Source: Incurvaria masculella
Taxonomy: Eukaryota > Arthropoda > Insecta > Lepidoptera > Incurvariidae
Assembly (NCBI GenBank): GCA_946894095.1
Contig: OX335644.1
Location: forward strand, 16,969,595-17,033,594
Length of the DNA: 64,000 nucleotides
Reading direction: 5' to 3'
The notes beneath the pieces are model-generated. The model had not been told where the DNA came from, searched no databases, and saw only the letters and a list, made by a program, of their open reading frames with translations. A program made the position numbers and the translations under genes. Below, in pieces: positions 10,501 through 20,200 of the stretch. Within the stretch, counting starts at the first letter, position 1. Each line of letters begins with the position of its first letter.

Positions 10501-13500
10501 CAGGCCCGTACTACAGATGGAAAACATTCGATGACTGCTTCACGCGGCCGTACAGCACTTTGGGCGACTGCCGCGTCATCACAGAGATGAAGCTTCGCAA
10601 AGCGGCCATTTGCAGCGCACTATGCATGTGGCTAAAATTTAAATATCCTTTATCAGTTAGTCACTTTAAAATATGCTAATTTTTACCCTGATGCCTATTA
10701 AATAGGAAGAGGACTCATTTTAGGATGATGTCCCCTGAACAGCCCTCGCACTTAAGGAAGGGTGTATATGAATCAATTTCATTTTGGTTACGGATGACGT
10801 CATCGTTTTCATTTTATCTTCCGCCATTGCACTCTAATTAGAATAATTAGAAAAGGGAGGGTGAATCTTCTGAGATTTCACGCGAGTAGCTATAATTCTT
10901 ATCTTCTCTTTTTAGCCATGCCAGTGCTACACTGAACTGGATGAAAAATACGGAAAATTTTTCATTGCCGCTTCATTCAATGCGTTGGCACCAAACTCCG
11001 GGCGGGCTTAACCTCTACCACCTCGGGGAAGAAGACCTATAGTTTTACATGTATTCCGAACCATAGAACAGCTTGTATTCGTGACGAAATACACTTATCC
11101 GACTCAGAAAGAGAGAGAACAGGGCGGGGAGCCAACACATGACCCCTGGTATAGAAAGTTCCTGCGCATAGTCAGTGACCAATTAGGGAAGTTAAATCTT
11201 GCAAGCAACATCTACAATAAAAGGAAGGTCCTGGCATGGCACCTAGTTCCCATGTGGTGTATTAGGCTAAGTCTGACGGTCAGTTCGGTATTAGCCATCT
11301 ATGTCCAGTTACAAAAAACCGGCCAAGTACGAGTCGGACTCGCACATGCAGGGTTCCGTACCATCGTACAAGATTTAACACAAAAAATAGAGTTTTTTGT
11401 ATGGGAGCCCACTCTAATTTTTTTTATTTTTTTATTTTACCTATTTGGTGTTATTGCGACAAAAAAAATACACACTCTGTAAAAAATTCAGCTGCCTACC
11501 TATTACGGTTCATGAGATACAGCCCTGTGACAGACGGACGGACGGACGGACGGACGGACAGCGGAGGCTTAGTAATAGGGTTCCGTTTTCACCCTTCGGG
11601 TACGGAACCCTAAAATACGAACAATTAGTGGTACATTGAGCCAATTGCAGGAATACGAGAAGACCGAATTCTACTGGAGGAAGGGTCCCGACTACCGGTT
11701 CCTGTACGGCGCGCCGCAGCTGGCGCGGCACGTGCTCGCGTGCCAGCTGGGTGCGCTGCTCGCCACCGCCGCGTGCTGCGAGGCGGGCCTCGCCCTGTAC
11801 CCGGCCAGCTCCGCCGCACCCGACAATGCTCCCCTCGCCGCGCCGGACGCCGAACGCAGGTCTTAAGACTGTTCCGACCCATACAAAGTTGTTTATACAC
11901 ATAACGCAAAAAGTATTGCAGTTTAAGCCACGAATTCACAATAATTATAAAAGATAGCATTAGTAGTTGTGGCGAAAACATTTTCAGCATTAAAGCACTT
12001 CTAACGGTGTAAAACTTCTAATCGCTAATAACAACAAAACCATTAAGGCTCCATATGACACTAAACTCCAATATTTAGGGTTCATTTTTACTTTATCTCA
12101 GCGTCGGATAAGAATAAACTCTGGTAGCAAAATCTAAATATCAAAGTTTAGACTATTATCTAGTGTATGACCATAAAATGGTTTAAATCAGTTGCTGATA
12201 TTCTTTATAAAAAATATGTTTGTAAACACCAATTTACTAAGTTTTACTACATTTTCAAGCCGGTGCTTGGTGCTTTCATTTTTTGTGGTACAAGATCACA
12301 TATTTATTCAGTGAATTAGCGTGAAACATATATTAATTTACTTTAGAAAGTAGAGTTTAAAGGTCAAAAGCTTAAATTTCGCTTCGTTATCAATGTCAAT
12401 TTGCAATGTTATAACTTACAGGTAGATGCGTGTTCGACCCCATTGTGTGTTGCTTGATTAAAACTATAAGAATTTAGTGTTTGTCTATTATTAGCCTGAT
12501 TCACCTAAATAAAATTGTAGCTTGAGTTATTTATAACGTATTTTGTAAAACCTGTTGGCAAACCTGAAACATTCAAATGCACAATCAAACAAATCATATG
12601 GGTACTAAATAAGATTGCTTTGTGTTGCGCACTACCTGTGCTGACAATTAAGCTGTACTGTGAGTGACCTGTGCTGGCCTGTAAAGTATTTCAGTAAAAT
12701 GGAACCAAATATTGTTTAGTTATTAATACCCATATAATGCCGCAGGTGGTCACGCGAGCGCGTTTCCTACAGCTTTTCGGCCATCAAGAGCTTCGACTAC
12801 AGCACGCTCGTGGCGGGACCCTCCATGCGCAAGACGCTCCGCAGCTGGGACATGTGCCTGCAGTACTGGTTCTGGGCGCACATCTACAGGAAGATCGAGC
12901 ATCCGTGTCGGCACGTCAGGTACGGAGCGGGGACAAGCTCCACTGGTCCTCCGGCGGCCCGATTAGATTCCGCCGGCTAGATTGTTACTGGATCATATGT
13001 GATTTATCTCGAAAACCTTGAGATATAATAAAAATGATTGAATAATTAAATAATAATAAATTTTCCCAAAAGGTTCGACATCCCTCACATCTTACATCTA
13101 ACTATAGCCTGACAGAAGATCGACTATCAATTCTGTGTCGGGTAAAAAAGGGGGCTGCGAAGGTTTCAGTGCTTGGGCTACAGATTGATACCGTCGCATT
13201 TAATGTAAGAAGGTCGAAACAGCAATTGTATTTTGTCCATATTTCCAGATCAAGATCCAGATCAATGTGGAATTGCAGCCATCCAGTTCTACAATACAAA
13301 AAAAAATTATACTTGCCTACTCCGCAGGAATGCGATTTCGTTTGCGGTGTGGTGCGTGTGGTGCGGACCCTCAATGAACCAACTGATCTTGGGAACTACG
13401 TTATGGATGTACATCTACCTTGAAGATGTGTACTCGGCCAAGTGCAGAAGCTACACAACACCTTCCGACTCTGTGAGTAGGTACATTTTTAAGAGTATCT

Positions 13501-15519
13501 GTGACAATGCTAAGTTTTGTTCTGATGGGCGCAACTGCACATATGCAACTTCTCGCTATCATGGTTTATCATCAAGTATCAAGGGCGCTGCACGCGGCGC
13601 CTGCGTCCACCACGGTCGTCGCTGGCGCCGCCAACTACTCGGCGCGTGGCATTTGTTGATCCATATGTAACATTCCAGATAGGAATTATTTTTATTTAGA
13701 TCTCAAACTGATGTACACGTACTCATACCAATGATTACCTACGTGGACACTCACTAAAACTGAACCGAACCGCAAGCAAATCAAACCCGAGGATACACTT
13801 TATCACCAATCGTGTAGTTGAGTCGTGGAACAAACTCCCGGAGGAAGTAATTAGTGCCGCTTCAGTGAACAGCTTCAAAAACAGACGGGGTATTTTAGGG
13901 TGATGACACTTTTACTAAAAATCACAAACTTTAGACTTTTTACATGAATAAAAAAAACAAGTGCACCCCCTGTTACCAACTTAGATGTACACGCATTAGC
14001 TTTAAGCTGCTAGTGTATCGAGACAATAATAATAATAATCTACTTTTCGCCGGCACGCGCGCTCTGCCTCATGTACGTGGCGCCCTATCTCGTGCTGCGG
14101 CATGGCCTCGTCGGTACCTACCCCTTGGTGTATTGGGCGGTCGCCCTCATCGCCAGCTCTGCCAACTGTTTGCCACGTGCCATTTGGTTATCCAGATGTA
14201 ACATTCCAGGAGCGTATCGTGTGGATGATCGGCTTTTCCCTGGCGCGCGCCCTATGCATAGTGTACGTGGCGCCTTGTCTCATTTTGCGGCACGACCTCC
14301 TCAGCACCTACAGCTTTTAGGAGTAGCGGGCGTAGCACGCAGCACTCGCGCCCGCCGCCCTCGTCGCCGGCTCTGCCAACTATTTGTCACGCGCCATTTG
14401 TTGATCCAGATGTAACATTCCAGGAGCGGATCGTCTGGATGATCGGCTTTTCCCTGGCGCGCGCCCTATGCCTCGTGTACGTGGCGCCCTGCCTCGTGCT
14501 GCGGCGCGGCCTCATCGGCTACTACAGCTCGGTGTACTGGGCGCTGCACGCGGCGCTCGCGGCCGCCGCGCTCGTCGCCGCCGCCGCCGACTACCTCGCA
14601 CACCGCCGCTCCCGGTCGAGCTGTCCCCAGCCGCCGCCGCCGCCAGCACGCCGGCCGTCTTCGCAGCAGGTGACAGAACAGTGTTGCCGATGACGAAAGT
14701 CGAAAGTACAGTCGTTTTACGTAAAGGATAGGAAATTGAGAAAAAATCAATTGAAAGGGACTTATTCTTAGATTGTCCTATGTAGTCCAGAATCTTGCTG
14801 CATTCGTTTATCTAATAATGTACAAAACGAATTACACATCCCTGCATACAAACATACACAAAGAAAACTTTAATGCAGTAAATGAGACCACTTTGGAGAC
14901 CACAATCAGCAATGGTTGCTGACAGGCACACTGGTAAATTAAGAAATCAGCCAGTTTTAACCTTTTGGATTCGCAAAGCATTTGTCCCGCATGCCAGATG
15001 TACCATACTTTTGCCCTTTGCGATTATCTCGCGCCAAAATTTCGTATCAACTTCGTCCTTCCTTTTCCCTTTTCAGGCGTATTTTGGCGCCAAAACTCTG
15101 TCGATATCGACGAAACAAAAGTTTCTTTTCTGGTACCTTGCTGTGCTGATGTTAGATGTAACGGAAAACACGTCATTGCATTTGAATACCATATACACAT
15201 GTTTGGGATTGGGAGAAGACCCCTGCATCCTGCACCATCACAACAACCCACTGCAAACGCACTCAGCACCGCACGCAGCTCACCGCTCACATATTGATTG
15301 GGTAACGTCAGACGTTCTACAGACAGCGCTGTCGGAGGCTAACTGCGAGCTGTGTGTCAGGTGAGGCTGCCCACGCCCCCGCGACCCGTGTCGGAGACGG
15401 CGCCGGCCGCGGGGCCGGAGCCGCCGCCGGTGCTGCGCGTGCTGCCCGAGCACGTCGCCGACGCGCCGCCGCTCGACCCCAACCCTCGCCATCGCGACAC
15501 ACGCCCGCAGCAGAATTGA
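7587..15519 (+). CDS. MBOAT7/farjavit-like acyltransferase, possibly catalytically dead
   Basis: Eight exons join in phase: 7587-7789, 9341-9618, 10504-10655, 11651-11859, 12746-12919, 13328-13472, 14424-14669 and 15361-15519 (521 aa; human MBOAT7 is about 470). The order of recognisable segments follows MBOAT7: a hydrophobic N-terminus, LVGLASEINSS, DMFQYAFSYIG, GPYYRWKTFDD, RFLYGAPQLARH, FDYST, LRSWDMCLQYW, then hydrophobic C-terminal helices and a Pro-rich tail. MBOAT7 enzymes are multi-pass ER-type membrane proteins that transfer acyl chains, mainly arachidonoyl in animals, to lysophosphatidylinositol. Here the catalytic WN is WD (Asp316) and the catalytic WHG region reads VWCVWCGP (Cys348), so activity is doubtful. 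The exon 4 donor (GTCTTA) is weak. The ATG at 7587 fits the family N-terminus. The gene is convergent with pyridoxal kinase. Confidence 0.85.
7885..7972 (+). mobile_element. Short palindromic MITE, family C (~90 bp)
   Basis: It starts CAGTCGTATTCAGAGTGG and ends CACTTTGAATACGACTGT, an inverted terminal repeat with little between. Longer relatives are at 28205-28320, 30565-30680, 31086-31206 and 35085-35203. It lies in intron 1 of the MBOAT7-like gene. Confidence 0.7.
7990..8494 (+). mobile_element. TTAA-type MITE, family A, 505 bp
   Basis: Flanked by TTAA at 7986-7989 and 8495-8498. The ends are GGTGTCCCTTCCCGGCGGG and GGCCCACC. It is in the opposite orientation to the 6841-7382 copy, so the two flank the first coding exon as an inverted pair. 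Confidence 0.85.
8499..9340 (+). other. Rest of intron 1 of the MBOAT7-like gene
   Basis: No exon was recognised. A tRNA B-box-like word, GGTTCGAATCC, occurs at about 8626-8636. It could be a decayed tRNA-type SINE head; no cloverleaf is evident. Confidence 0.4.
9707..9925 (+). mobile_element. 5S-headed SINE, 3'-truncated
   Basis: It begins GCCTCGGTAGCCCAATGGCG, has a diverged 5S-like segment (GGTTCTAGATGGGTGATC), then the body words GTAGGT..CTTCCTTACTTA and GGTTGGTACCATC. The right part of the body is missing. It lies in intron 2 of the MBOAT7-like gene, directly before a LINE fragment. Confidence 0.75.
9938..10420 (+). mobile_element. LINE 3' fragment (jockey-like C-terminal RT region)
   Basis: Translation gives LETLQLRRSVRSLSLFYRL then GHGECSSEL and, after a frame change, WNEFPFEAFPPKYNLRSFKH. 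These match the region downstream of the RT domain in lepidopteran jockey-superfamily LINEs. The 3' tail words (ACATGGTTTTCGCAG, CCCATGGGCGTCTTCGGGCA) recur at 21405-21500 and 48165-48245. It is broken and intronic. Confidence 0.7.
10915..11070 (-). mobile_element. SINE body fragment
   Basis: It matches the 5S-SINE body on the minus strand (CTGAACTGGATGAAAA, TTCATTGCCGCTTC, CTCTACCACCTCG). The 5S head is absent. It lies in intron 3 of the MBOAT7-like gene. Confidence 0.65.
11215..11316 (+). mobile_element. SINE tail fragment
   Basis: It carries the 3' part of the same SINE (GGAAGGTCCTGGCATGGCAC, then CCATGTCCAGTTAC-like words and AAAAA). It abuts the RTE-type tail at 11320. Confidence 0.65.
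11320..11615 (+). mobile_element. RTE-type LINE/SINE 3' tail with (GACG)n
   Basis: It runs from GGCCAAGTACGAGTCGGACT through CAGCTGCCTACC, ACAGCCCTGTGACAGACGG and a GACG microsatellite to GGGTACGGAACCCTAAAA. This is a very common lepidopteran repeat tail, attributed here from memory to RTE-clade LINEs. A second copy is at 54790-54995. Confidence 0.65.
11860..12745 (+). other. Intron 4 of the MBOAT7-like gene
   Basis: AT-rich; no exon or recognisable repeat was seen. Confidence 0.5.
13587..13678 (+). pseudogene. Partial tandem copy A of MBOAT7-like exon 7
   Basis: It begins GGGCGCTGCACGCGGCGCC, as in the middle of exon 7, and ends with the acceptor-like ATCCATATGTAACATTCCAG that also ends copies B and C. 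The exon's 5' part is missing. Confidence 0.7.
13750..13905 (+). mobile_element. CR1/L2-like LINE C-terminal fragment
   Basis: Translation includes FITNRVVESWNKLPEEVI and ASVNSFKN, the characteristic C-terminal end of CR1/L2-group LINE proteins. It sits between exon copies A and B and seems to have replaced the start of copy B. A cousin is at 53421-53900 (minus). Confidence 0.65.
14042..14209 (+). pseudogene. 5'-truncated tandem copy B of MBOAT7-like exon 7
   Basis: It lacks the first ~24 bases and the acceptor. The rest is still open, reading ALCLMYVAPYLVLRHGL then GTYPLVYWAV. It ends with ATCCAGATGTAACATTCCAG, which forms the acceptor of copy C. Confidence 0.75.
14210..14320 (+). CDS. Tandem copy C of MBOAT7-like exon 7 (alternative or decaying exon)
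   Basis: The acceptor ATTCCAG is preserved and the phase is 0, as in exon 7. It encodes ERIVWMIGFSLARALC, IVYVAPCLILRH and DLLSTYSF, then TAG at 14318-14320. Exon 7 begins almost identically (ERIVWMIGFSLARALC) 214 bases later. If spliced from exon 6 it would give an alternative, truncated C-terminus lacking the Pro-rich tail. It could equally be a decaying duplicate; transcript data are needed to tell. Confidence 0.55.
   Translation, partial: ERIVWMIGFSLARALCIVYVAPCLILRHDLLSTYSF
14670..15360 (+). other. Intron 7 of the MBOAT7-like gene
   Basis: A 160-codon open frame at 14882-15364 has no family resemblance and ends in a different frame from exon 8. I treat it as chance. Confidence 0.45.
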
Positions 15520-17255
15520 GCACCACACCGAGACCACCTGCCGCTCAATTAATGCGGAAACACGGACCTCTGTGCAAGATGGACGTAGGATGACCGAAAG
15601 AAATGTCACCTGACAAAAAACAACCACAAATATTTAATGACCTGGCCGCTACCATAGCCACTTCTATAGTAGCGGTGTAGTAGCAGTGATGGTAACGCCA
15701 GCCAATCAGTTCGCTTACGAATTACCTCACTACTGATGTTCTGGAGTTGTAAGGACACGTAAGAAGTGAACAAGACCAGAACTTATACGTGGCTACACTG
15801 CCGCTATAGGGATGAGTTTCGAGCGAGATTCATAGACGTTACTCGCGCTTGGCTTAGCCAAAGTATAGCTTCAGACTGTCAAATTTGACATCAGTTCAGA
15901 ACATTTTATGTCAAAACTGACAGTCGGAAGGCATACTTTGGTTTAGGCAAGTACAAGTAAGTTTTATGAATCTCAGCATTAGTCTTCACTTCCATCTTTC
16001 ATCACTCGGTGAGTGCATTAAATGTACTAGAAAAGGTTATAATGACAGTTCATCTCAAATGAGAGGAAACCTAACTTATGAATCTTCGTCTTAACCAGGC
16101 CTGGTCTTAACTATTTTCTCATTTGAATTGGTCGCTATGATAAGTATACTAGTAAATTGTAATAACTGTCTAATGATACATGTGTTTTGTTGGTTCCATA
16201 CAGGACTACGAGATAAAGAAATGTTTGCAGGTGCTCTCTCTGGCCTCCACTTTTGACAAATTTACATAAAAAGTTGAGTTTGTGCGTAAGATATCTTGTA
16301 ATTTTTGGTGAACAAAACACAGTACTTACGAGTAAATTATTTATTTTGTAAATATTTTAACACATTCATTGTTAAGCTTAACAAGAATGTAATCATTATC
16401 TTGGCTTAAATAACTTGTAAATATATTGTTTTGTGGAAGACAAATTTGATGTTTTATTTTGTGATCTTTATAAATAGATCCGATTAAATATTTCTAGATT
16501 TAATATTACAATAAGCTCATAAAAACAATTACCTACCCTCGTTTACTAACAATGAAAATGTAACTACCTTAAATTAAAAAAAAATATATATTAAAACAAT
16601 ATAAAAAACTCTTAAACAACAACAAGTTATACATTTTGGCATTTAAACATTACTCCAGCATTGTTTTGTCTTATGTTTTGGACCCCTATTGCAATTAAAA
16701 ATAAAAACATAACAGATACGACACATAAAATGGTAAATAAAATACAAAAATAAACACGCCTGTAGTTTGAAATTGTGACATCGCTGCATGGTTATTTACA
16801 TTTAAAAAATACATGGTTTCTGGCCAGGTTCTTCCTCAAAATTGTTTTTATGCATGGAAAAATATCTGAAAACAAAAAAAGGTACGGAAGGTACTTATAC
16901 ACATTCTTAACATTTTATGCGTGACATGCAATATAGTGCTTCCATTTAGTACAGTACAAATAATAATTTTTTGACAGCATTGTATTAAATTGTATATAAT
17001 ATACAATTTTATACTACATATATATTGAAACTTTAACCCGTTATTTATAATAATTTAAAACTACATTTTTCTAAAACAATCTATAATGCTCCCTACCACT
17101 AATTTAGGCAATGTCACACGTTTGTGTTTTGATACAGGACTTGGACGTTCCGATACACACCTCTAACATTTATAATTACTACGGACTGCACATCAGCCCC
17201 GAGACTTAATACCTTGATGGGTCCATGATGTCACGTGACGCAATGGTGGCAGGCG
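15520..17255. other. Convergent 3' UTRs and intergenic sequence
   Basis: This lies between the MBOAT7-like stop (plus strand) and the pyridoxal kinase stop (minus strand). It is AT-rich with no coding features. It contains the hairpin repeat 15825-15974. Poly(A) sites could not be fixed. Confidence 0.45.
15825..15974. mobile_element. Hairpin MITE, ~150 bp
   Basis: Imperfect inverted arms: GAGATTCATAGACGTTACT at the left and AAGTTTTATGAATCTC at the right. The inner arms are GCCAAAGTAT/ATACTTTGG and GACTGTCA/TGACAGTC. Confidence 0.6.
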
Positions 17256-20200
17256 CTACACACGCTCGGCTCGGATGGTGATCTGGGGATGTTCGATCGC
17301 CAGCTTGTTCTGAATGAGCCGCAGTTCGAGCAGAGCGGGCCGGAGTTTGCCCTCCGCTTGCTTAACTGGAAATATCACCCGCGTTTTATGTTAGGTATTA
17401 TCCTGTTTATTATTATAGTGTTTAGGGTTCTGTTACTCAAAAGGAAAAAATCCCCTCGTTGGATCACTTCGCAGTTCGCCTCTCTGGCTGTCTGTAAAGA
17501 CCCATTTCTCAGGAATGCATAGACGACTTAAGTTGAAATTAAATTCAAGTTCTTGGGTTCATGGTAAAAAAGTAAAGCTTCTAATTCAATGCAATAAAAA
17601 TTAAAGCCATTTTGGCCTCATATTTTGACACTTAAATATCAAAACCTTTAGGGTACTTCCCGTTGACACATAATTAGGAAATTTGGCAAAAAGCAAGGTC
17701 TCAAGTATAAGAGAAAATTAGAAAATCAATATACTGTAGTTGCATCACATAAAAAAAAATGGTACAGAATCCTCGGTTCGCAGCCGCCATCTGTACGACT
17801 GTTAAGCGTAAGTCTTGTATCGAAGCCGCACAATTGCTCTCCAGCGTGGCCGTGGCTTTTAAGGTGGCCCAACCCGGCGGGCCTAACTCATTCGCGGGCA
17901 CGGTACAAAACCGTTCTGTTGCGCTCTGGGACCTTCTCTGTTTCAAAGAATAAGACAGGCTCCGTGATGAGGAAGATGCAACATGTCCACAAAAAAGACA
18001 ATGTGCATAGTGTATGATTTGGTAAGATTTACGAAAATTTTAATTTCAAAACGACTTATAGCTAAAAGTAAACCACGACCGCTGTAGTCAAAAATCTAAC
18101 AAAAACCAAATAGATCATAAATCTTGATTAAATAAGCTATGTCTGATGACTAATCTTTTTACGATGTTCTTACTTTATCATTGCGTAATCCACCTCCAAA
18201 GTTATTGTATAAAACGCGCGAAAAATCCGAACTTTCGGAACCTATAACTTAGAAACCAAACACAATTTTACAATGCCAATGGTCATCAGACATCTAGTTC
18301 GATCAAATAAAGCTATTTTGAGCAAAATTTTAGATCTCTGACAAGAAATAGGGGCGTGATCTTCTTTCCCCTTTTGTATGGGGAGATGAGCGGGATGGGC
18401 CACCTTAAGGTTACTTGCCAAACAATTCCGAAAAAGCCATTATTATTTTCTGATTGATATTTTTATACATCTATCTTCATAAGTAACTAAAATTTATGTG
18501 TAATAATTTAATAGTGACATCTTAGCTACCGGAAAACTAGTAAATGTGCATGTTTTTGTCACATTTTTTACTGATGGCAGATCGTCTTTTGACTCAGAAT
18601 CGCCACGTCATGTCAACTACTCGTGTCATGTCATGTCGTTTCTCTCAATCTTTCTAAGTACATATTTAAGTTTTTGCAAGTGTCTGCGCGTATGACACAC
18701 GCGCTTCTTGCGCCGGTAATCTTGGAGGGGACGCATTATAAAGTCCAAAACCCATACCGTCCAAAACACTTATGAGTACGGATATTTTCAATTAAGTTAG
18801 GTCAGGCTAAATTATATGCATTTTGTAATACACACGAAAAATACATACTTTATGATGTTCTCGGTTTTGGACCTTATGCTTTTTGGACTTTATGAAGGCG
18901 ACCCATCTTGGACAACAAATAGTCTGCCACTTCTTTTAAAAACAGGCTTGACAAACACCTAAAAACACTAAACTAAAGTAACCGTAATAACAAAGCACCA
19001 GTGAACCCAGACATGAACACATCGGCTTAGGCTGCTTCATCAAATAAATAAAGAGAAGTCCTCTAGCTAGGTCATGAATTGTAACGAAGAACACAATCGT
19101 TATCCATTCATCCATTAACATCATAATATGCATAATGGCAAAGATCGCCTCAAAAAGAAACAAGTGACATATTTATAGTCCTTGTTGCCATGCAAGTATG
19201 ATGGCGGAAGTCTGACAAACACATTTATCAGTTCAATACTTATGACTCTCTTATAAATGACTACAATATTTATCGAAGATAACTATGTTTAGACATGAAT
19301 TGAGTGAGTACATCACATTGTCAACTATATTATAATGACAAAATGGGAATTATCAAATTGAGACCAATGGTAATCAATGTTTTCTTAGTAATTAGGGTAT
19401 GCAGATAGTGTTTCTTATTAAGTTGTAAATGGTAAACATACATAATTTGAGAGCCCTGACAATGCCTTTAAATTCACAAACCAAGTTGACACTTCGAATT
19501 CAGGGAGTTTAGTCAGTAGGTACGGTTGTATATTTTAAATTGAAGCACTTAAAAAAAATATTTCTGATGTGCCTCTTACTCCAAGTTTGATGTCAATATG
19601 AAAGAAAGGGATATCCAAGTTATTGTCAATATGACAGAGAGGTTCAATTTGTCTCTACTTATGGTAAAACAGCATTATCAAACGCGTTGCGAGTCAGACT
19701 CGCATTAACTAGGTTCTGAGAAAATTACACCTTTGAATGACGACACATTATATGTGTGTTAGTCATCAAAATGTTGAAGGAAATTTAAATGTATAATCGC
19801 TCACTCCAGTTGATAACCGCTTCAGGTATAGCGCCGCAAATAGGTTCCCGGTGTGAGGGTGATTGTAGATGTTAGGGGCAGTCAGATGGCGTATGCTGTC
19901 TCACCTCGAGCCCACTCGAAGGTGTCGCACACGATGGTGTGCATGGTGGCGATGGTGCTCTCGAGCGCCAGCTTCATGTCGTGCGGCGCGCGCGAGGACC
20001 ACGCCAGGTAGAGCGCCGCGAACAGGTCTCCGGTGCCCGTGAAGGTCGCCTCGAACCGCGGTATCTGGATCTTGTAGCATTCGTCTGCCGTTTGGAAATC
20101 AAGAAATACATCGACATCACAAAGATCTATCCAGTTAGAAGTAACCGTGCAGTATAAGGATGGCCAGGCATGGTAACCTGAGGGGGCATCACCATCTTAA

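Noticed and set aside
13587..14423. Repeated 20-mers with regular spacing as a CRISPR-like array
   Set aside because: The context is eukaryotic and the repeats are splice-acceptor ends of duplicated exons, with homologous coding sequence between them.
14882..15364. 160-codon frame in intron 7 of the MBOAT7-like gene
   Set aside because: No recognisable motif, and it runs out of frame into exon 8. About one ORF of this size is expected by chance in 64 kb.
18936..19163. Hydrophobic 75-codon minus-strand frame in a pyridoxal kinase intron
   Set aside because: Low-complexity hydrophobic translation of AT-rich DNA, with no splice sites joining it to the gene.
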